A stretch of 30,541 nt of DNA, from positions 1-30,541 of the forward strand of contig CAZJFC010000020.1 of assembly GCA_964545245.1 (NCBI GenBank). The letters run 5' to 3'. Every line of letters begins with the position of its first letter. Within the stretch, counting starts at the first letter, position 1. The stretch is from CAZJFC01 sp964545245. Lineage in GTDB: Bacteria > Pseudomonadota > Alphaproteobacteria > Rickettsiales > 21-14-0-20-44-7. The notes beneath the pieces are model-generated. The model was not told the DNA's origin. It searched no databases and worked only from the letters and a program-made list of their open reading frames with translations. The position numbers and the translations under genes were made by a program. Positions 30,102 to 30,541 of this stretch are shown here, in pieces.

Positions 30102-30541
30102 AATTTCCATCCTTCATTGCGGGTTCATTAGCGGTTCTGGCATTACCGCCGTTTTATATCGTGCCGGTATTGTTTATTTCGTTTTCGGTTCTGCTTTTAA
30201 ATTTGAACAATTCGCTAAATAAAAAATCAGCTTTCTGGCATGGATGGTGGTTCGGGTTCGGATATTTCATCTTCGGCCTTTACTGGATCGCGAATTCGCT
30301 GTTTGTGGATATTGAAAAATTCTGGTGGCTGGTTCCGTTCGCGGTGGCGGGCATACCGTTCGGGCTTGCTTTTTTTACCGCGCTGGTGGGGCTTGCGTAC
30401 AAGGTTCTGGCGGAGAAATTTTTCTTCTCGCCGTTTTCCCGCGTTTTTGTTTTCAGCACATTATGGGTAGCCGCGGAATATGCCCGCACCTTCATTCCGT
30501 TCGGCGGTTTCCCGTGGAACTTAACCGGCTATTCGGCATTG
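30098..30541 (+). CDS. lnt: Apolipoprotein N-acyltransferase, N-terminal part (runs off the window)
   Basis: Lnt adds the third acyl chain to outer-membrane lipoproteins in the inner membrane. Only 148 codons are present before the window ends. They encode several hydrophobic helices (SLAVLALPPFYIVPVLFISFSVLLL, then WWLVPFAVAGIPFGLAFFTALVGLAY) and the conserved Lnt stretches GWWFGFGYFIFGLYWIANSL and WVAAEYARTFIPFGGFPWNLTGYS (the E-x-x-R-x...GFPW signature). The catalytic nitrilase-like domain lies beyond the window. The ATG overlaps the bioF stop (ATGA), so lnt is coupled to bioF although the functions are unrelated. Confidence 0.92.
   Translation, partial: MKFPSFIAGSLAVLALPPFYIVPVLFISFSVLLLNLNNSLNKKSAFWHGWWFGFGYFIFGLYWIANSLFVDIEKFWWLVPFAVAGIPFGLAFFTALVGLAYKVLAEKFFFSPFSRVFVFSTLWVAAEYARTFIPFGGFPWNLTGYSAL

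Overview
The window reads as a fragment of an alphaproteobacterial chromosome of roughly balanced base composition (judged by eye), probably from a draft or metagenome assembly because it carries three 10-N gaps (1695-1704, 21215-21224, 27047-27056). Supporting the group: two DUF2336 proteins, a LapG-type transglutaminase-like peptidase, an AsmA protein, an NDUFA9-like NAD(P)-binding protein, and many palindromes bounded by GTCAT...ATGAC like those of Rickettsiales and other Alphaproteobacteria. I cannot name a genus.

Layout. 21-1403: M17 aminopeptidase (-). 1404-2052: repeats, gap 1 and NrdR-like boxes. 2053-5005: nrdA-nrdB, class I ribonucleotide reductase (+). 5006-5303: cluster of repeat fragments. 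5304-6829: membrane protein and GtrB/DPM1-like glycosyltransferase (-). 6915-7472: a lone atpH (+). 7825-10184: fliK-flgD flagellar hook pair (-). 10381-12640: NAD(P)-binding protein and purA (-). 12712-12786: tRNA-Gly(GCC) (-). 13039-13638: transglutaminase-like peptidase (+). 13639-14148: nested repeats. 14149-16797: AsmA protein and a BKACE/DUF849 enzyme (+). 16794-19092: two DUF2336 paralogues (-). 19220-20077: lipoprotein alpha/beta hydrolase (+). 20080-20568: unknown protein (-). 20687-22707: thiC (-), split by gap 2. 22850-24662: small unknown, TylF-like methyltransferase, conserved unknown. 24664-30101: biotin genes bioA (-), bioB (-), bioF (+) with three unknown small genes between bioA and bioB. 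30098 to the end: start of lnt.

Functions. Most of the window is housekeeping metabolism: deoxynucleotides (nrdAB), purines (purA), thiamine pyrimidine (thiC), biotin (bioA, bioB, bioF; no bioD, bioC or bioH here), ATP synthase, lipoprotein and envelope functions, and flagellar hook assembly.

The most unusual content is in the repeats. At least seven small palindromic families occupy nearly every large intergenic gap. Five copies lie in frame inside thiC, bioA, bioB and bioF (bioF has two), adding about 21-38 residues to conserved enzymes in the manner of Rickettsia palindromic elements. Three intergenic families are hairpins whose arms are themselves short degenerate tandem repeats (period 8, 8 and 6). 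A fourth group is a set of hairpins presenting the same AGGA tetraloop (a Shine-Dalgarno core), clustered at 13819-14060 in an element that itself appears inserted into another repeat.
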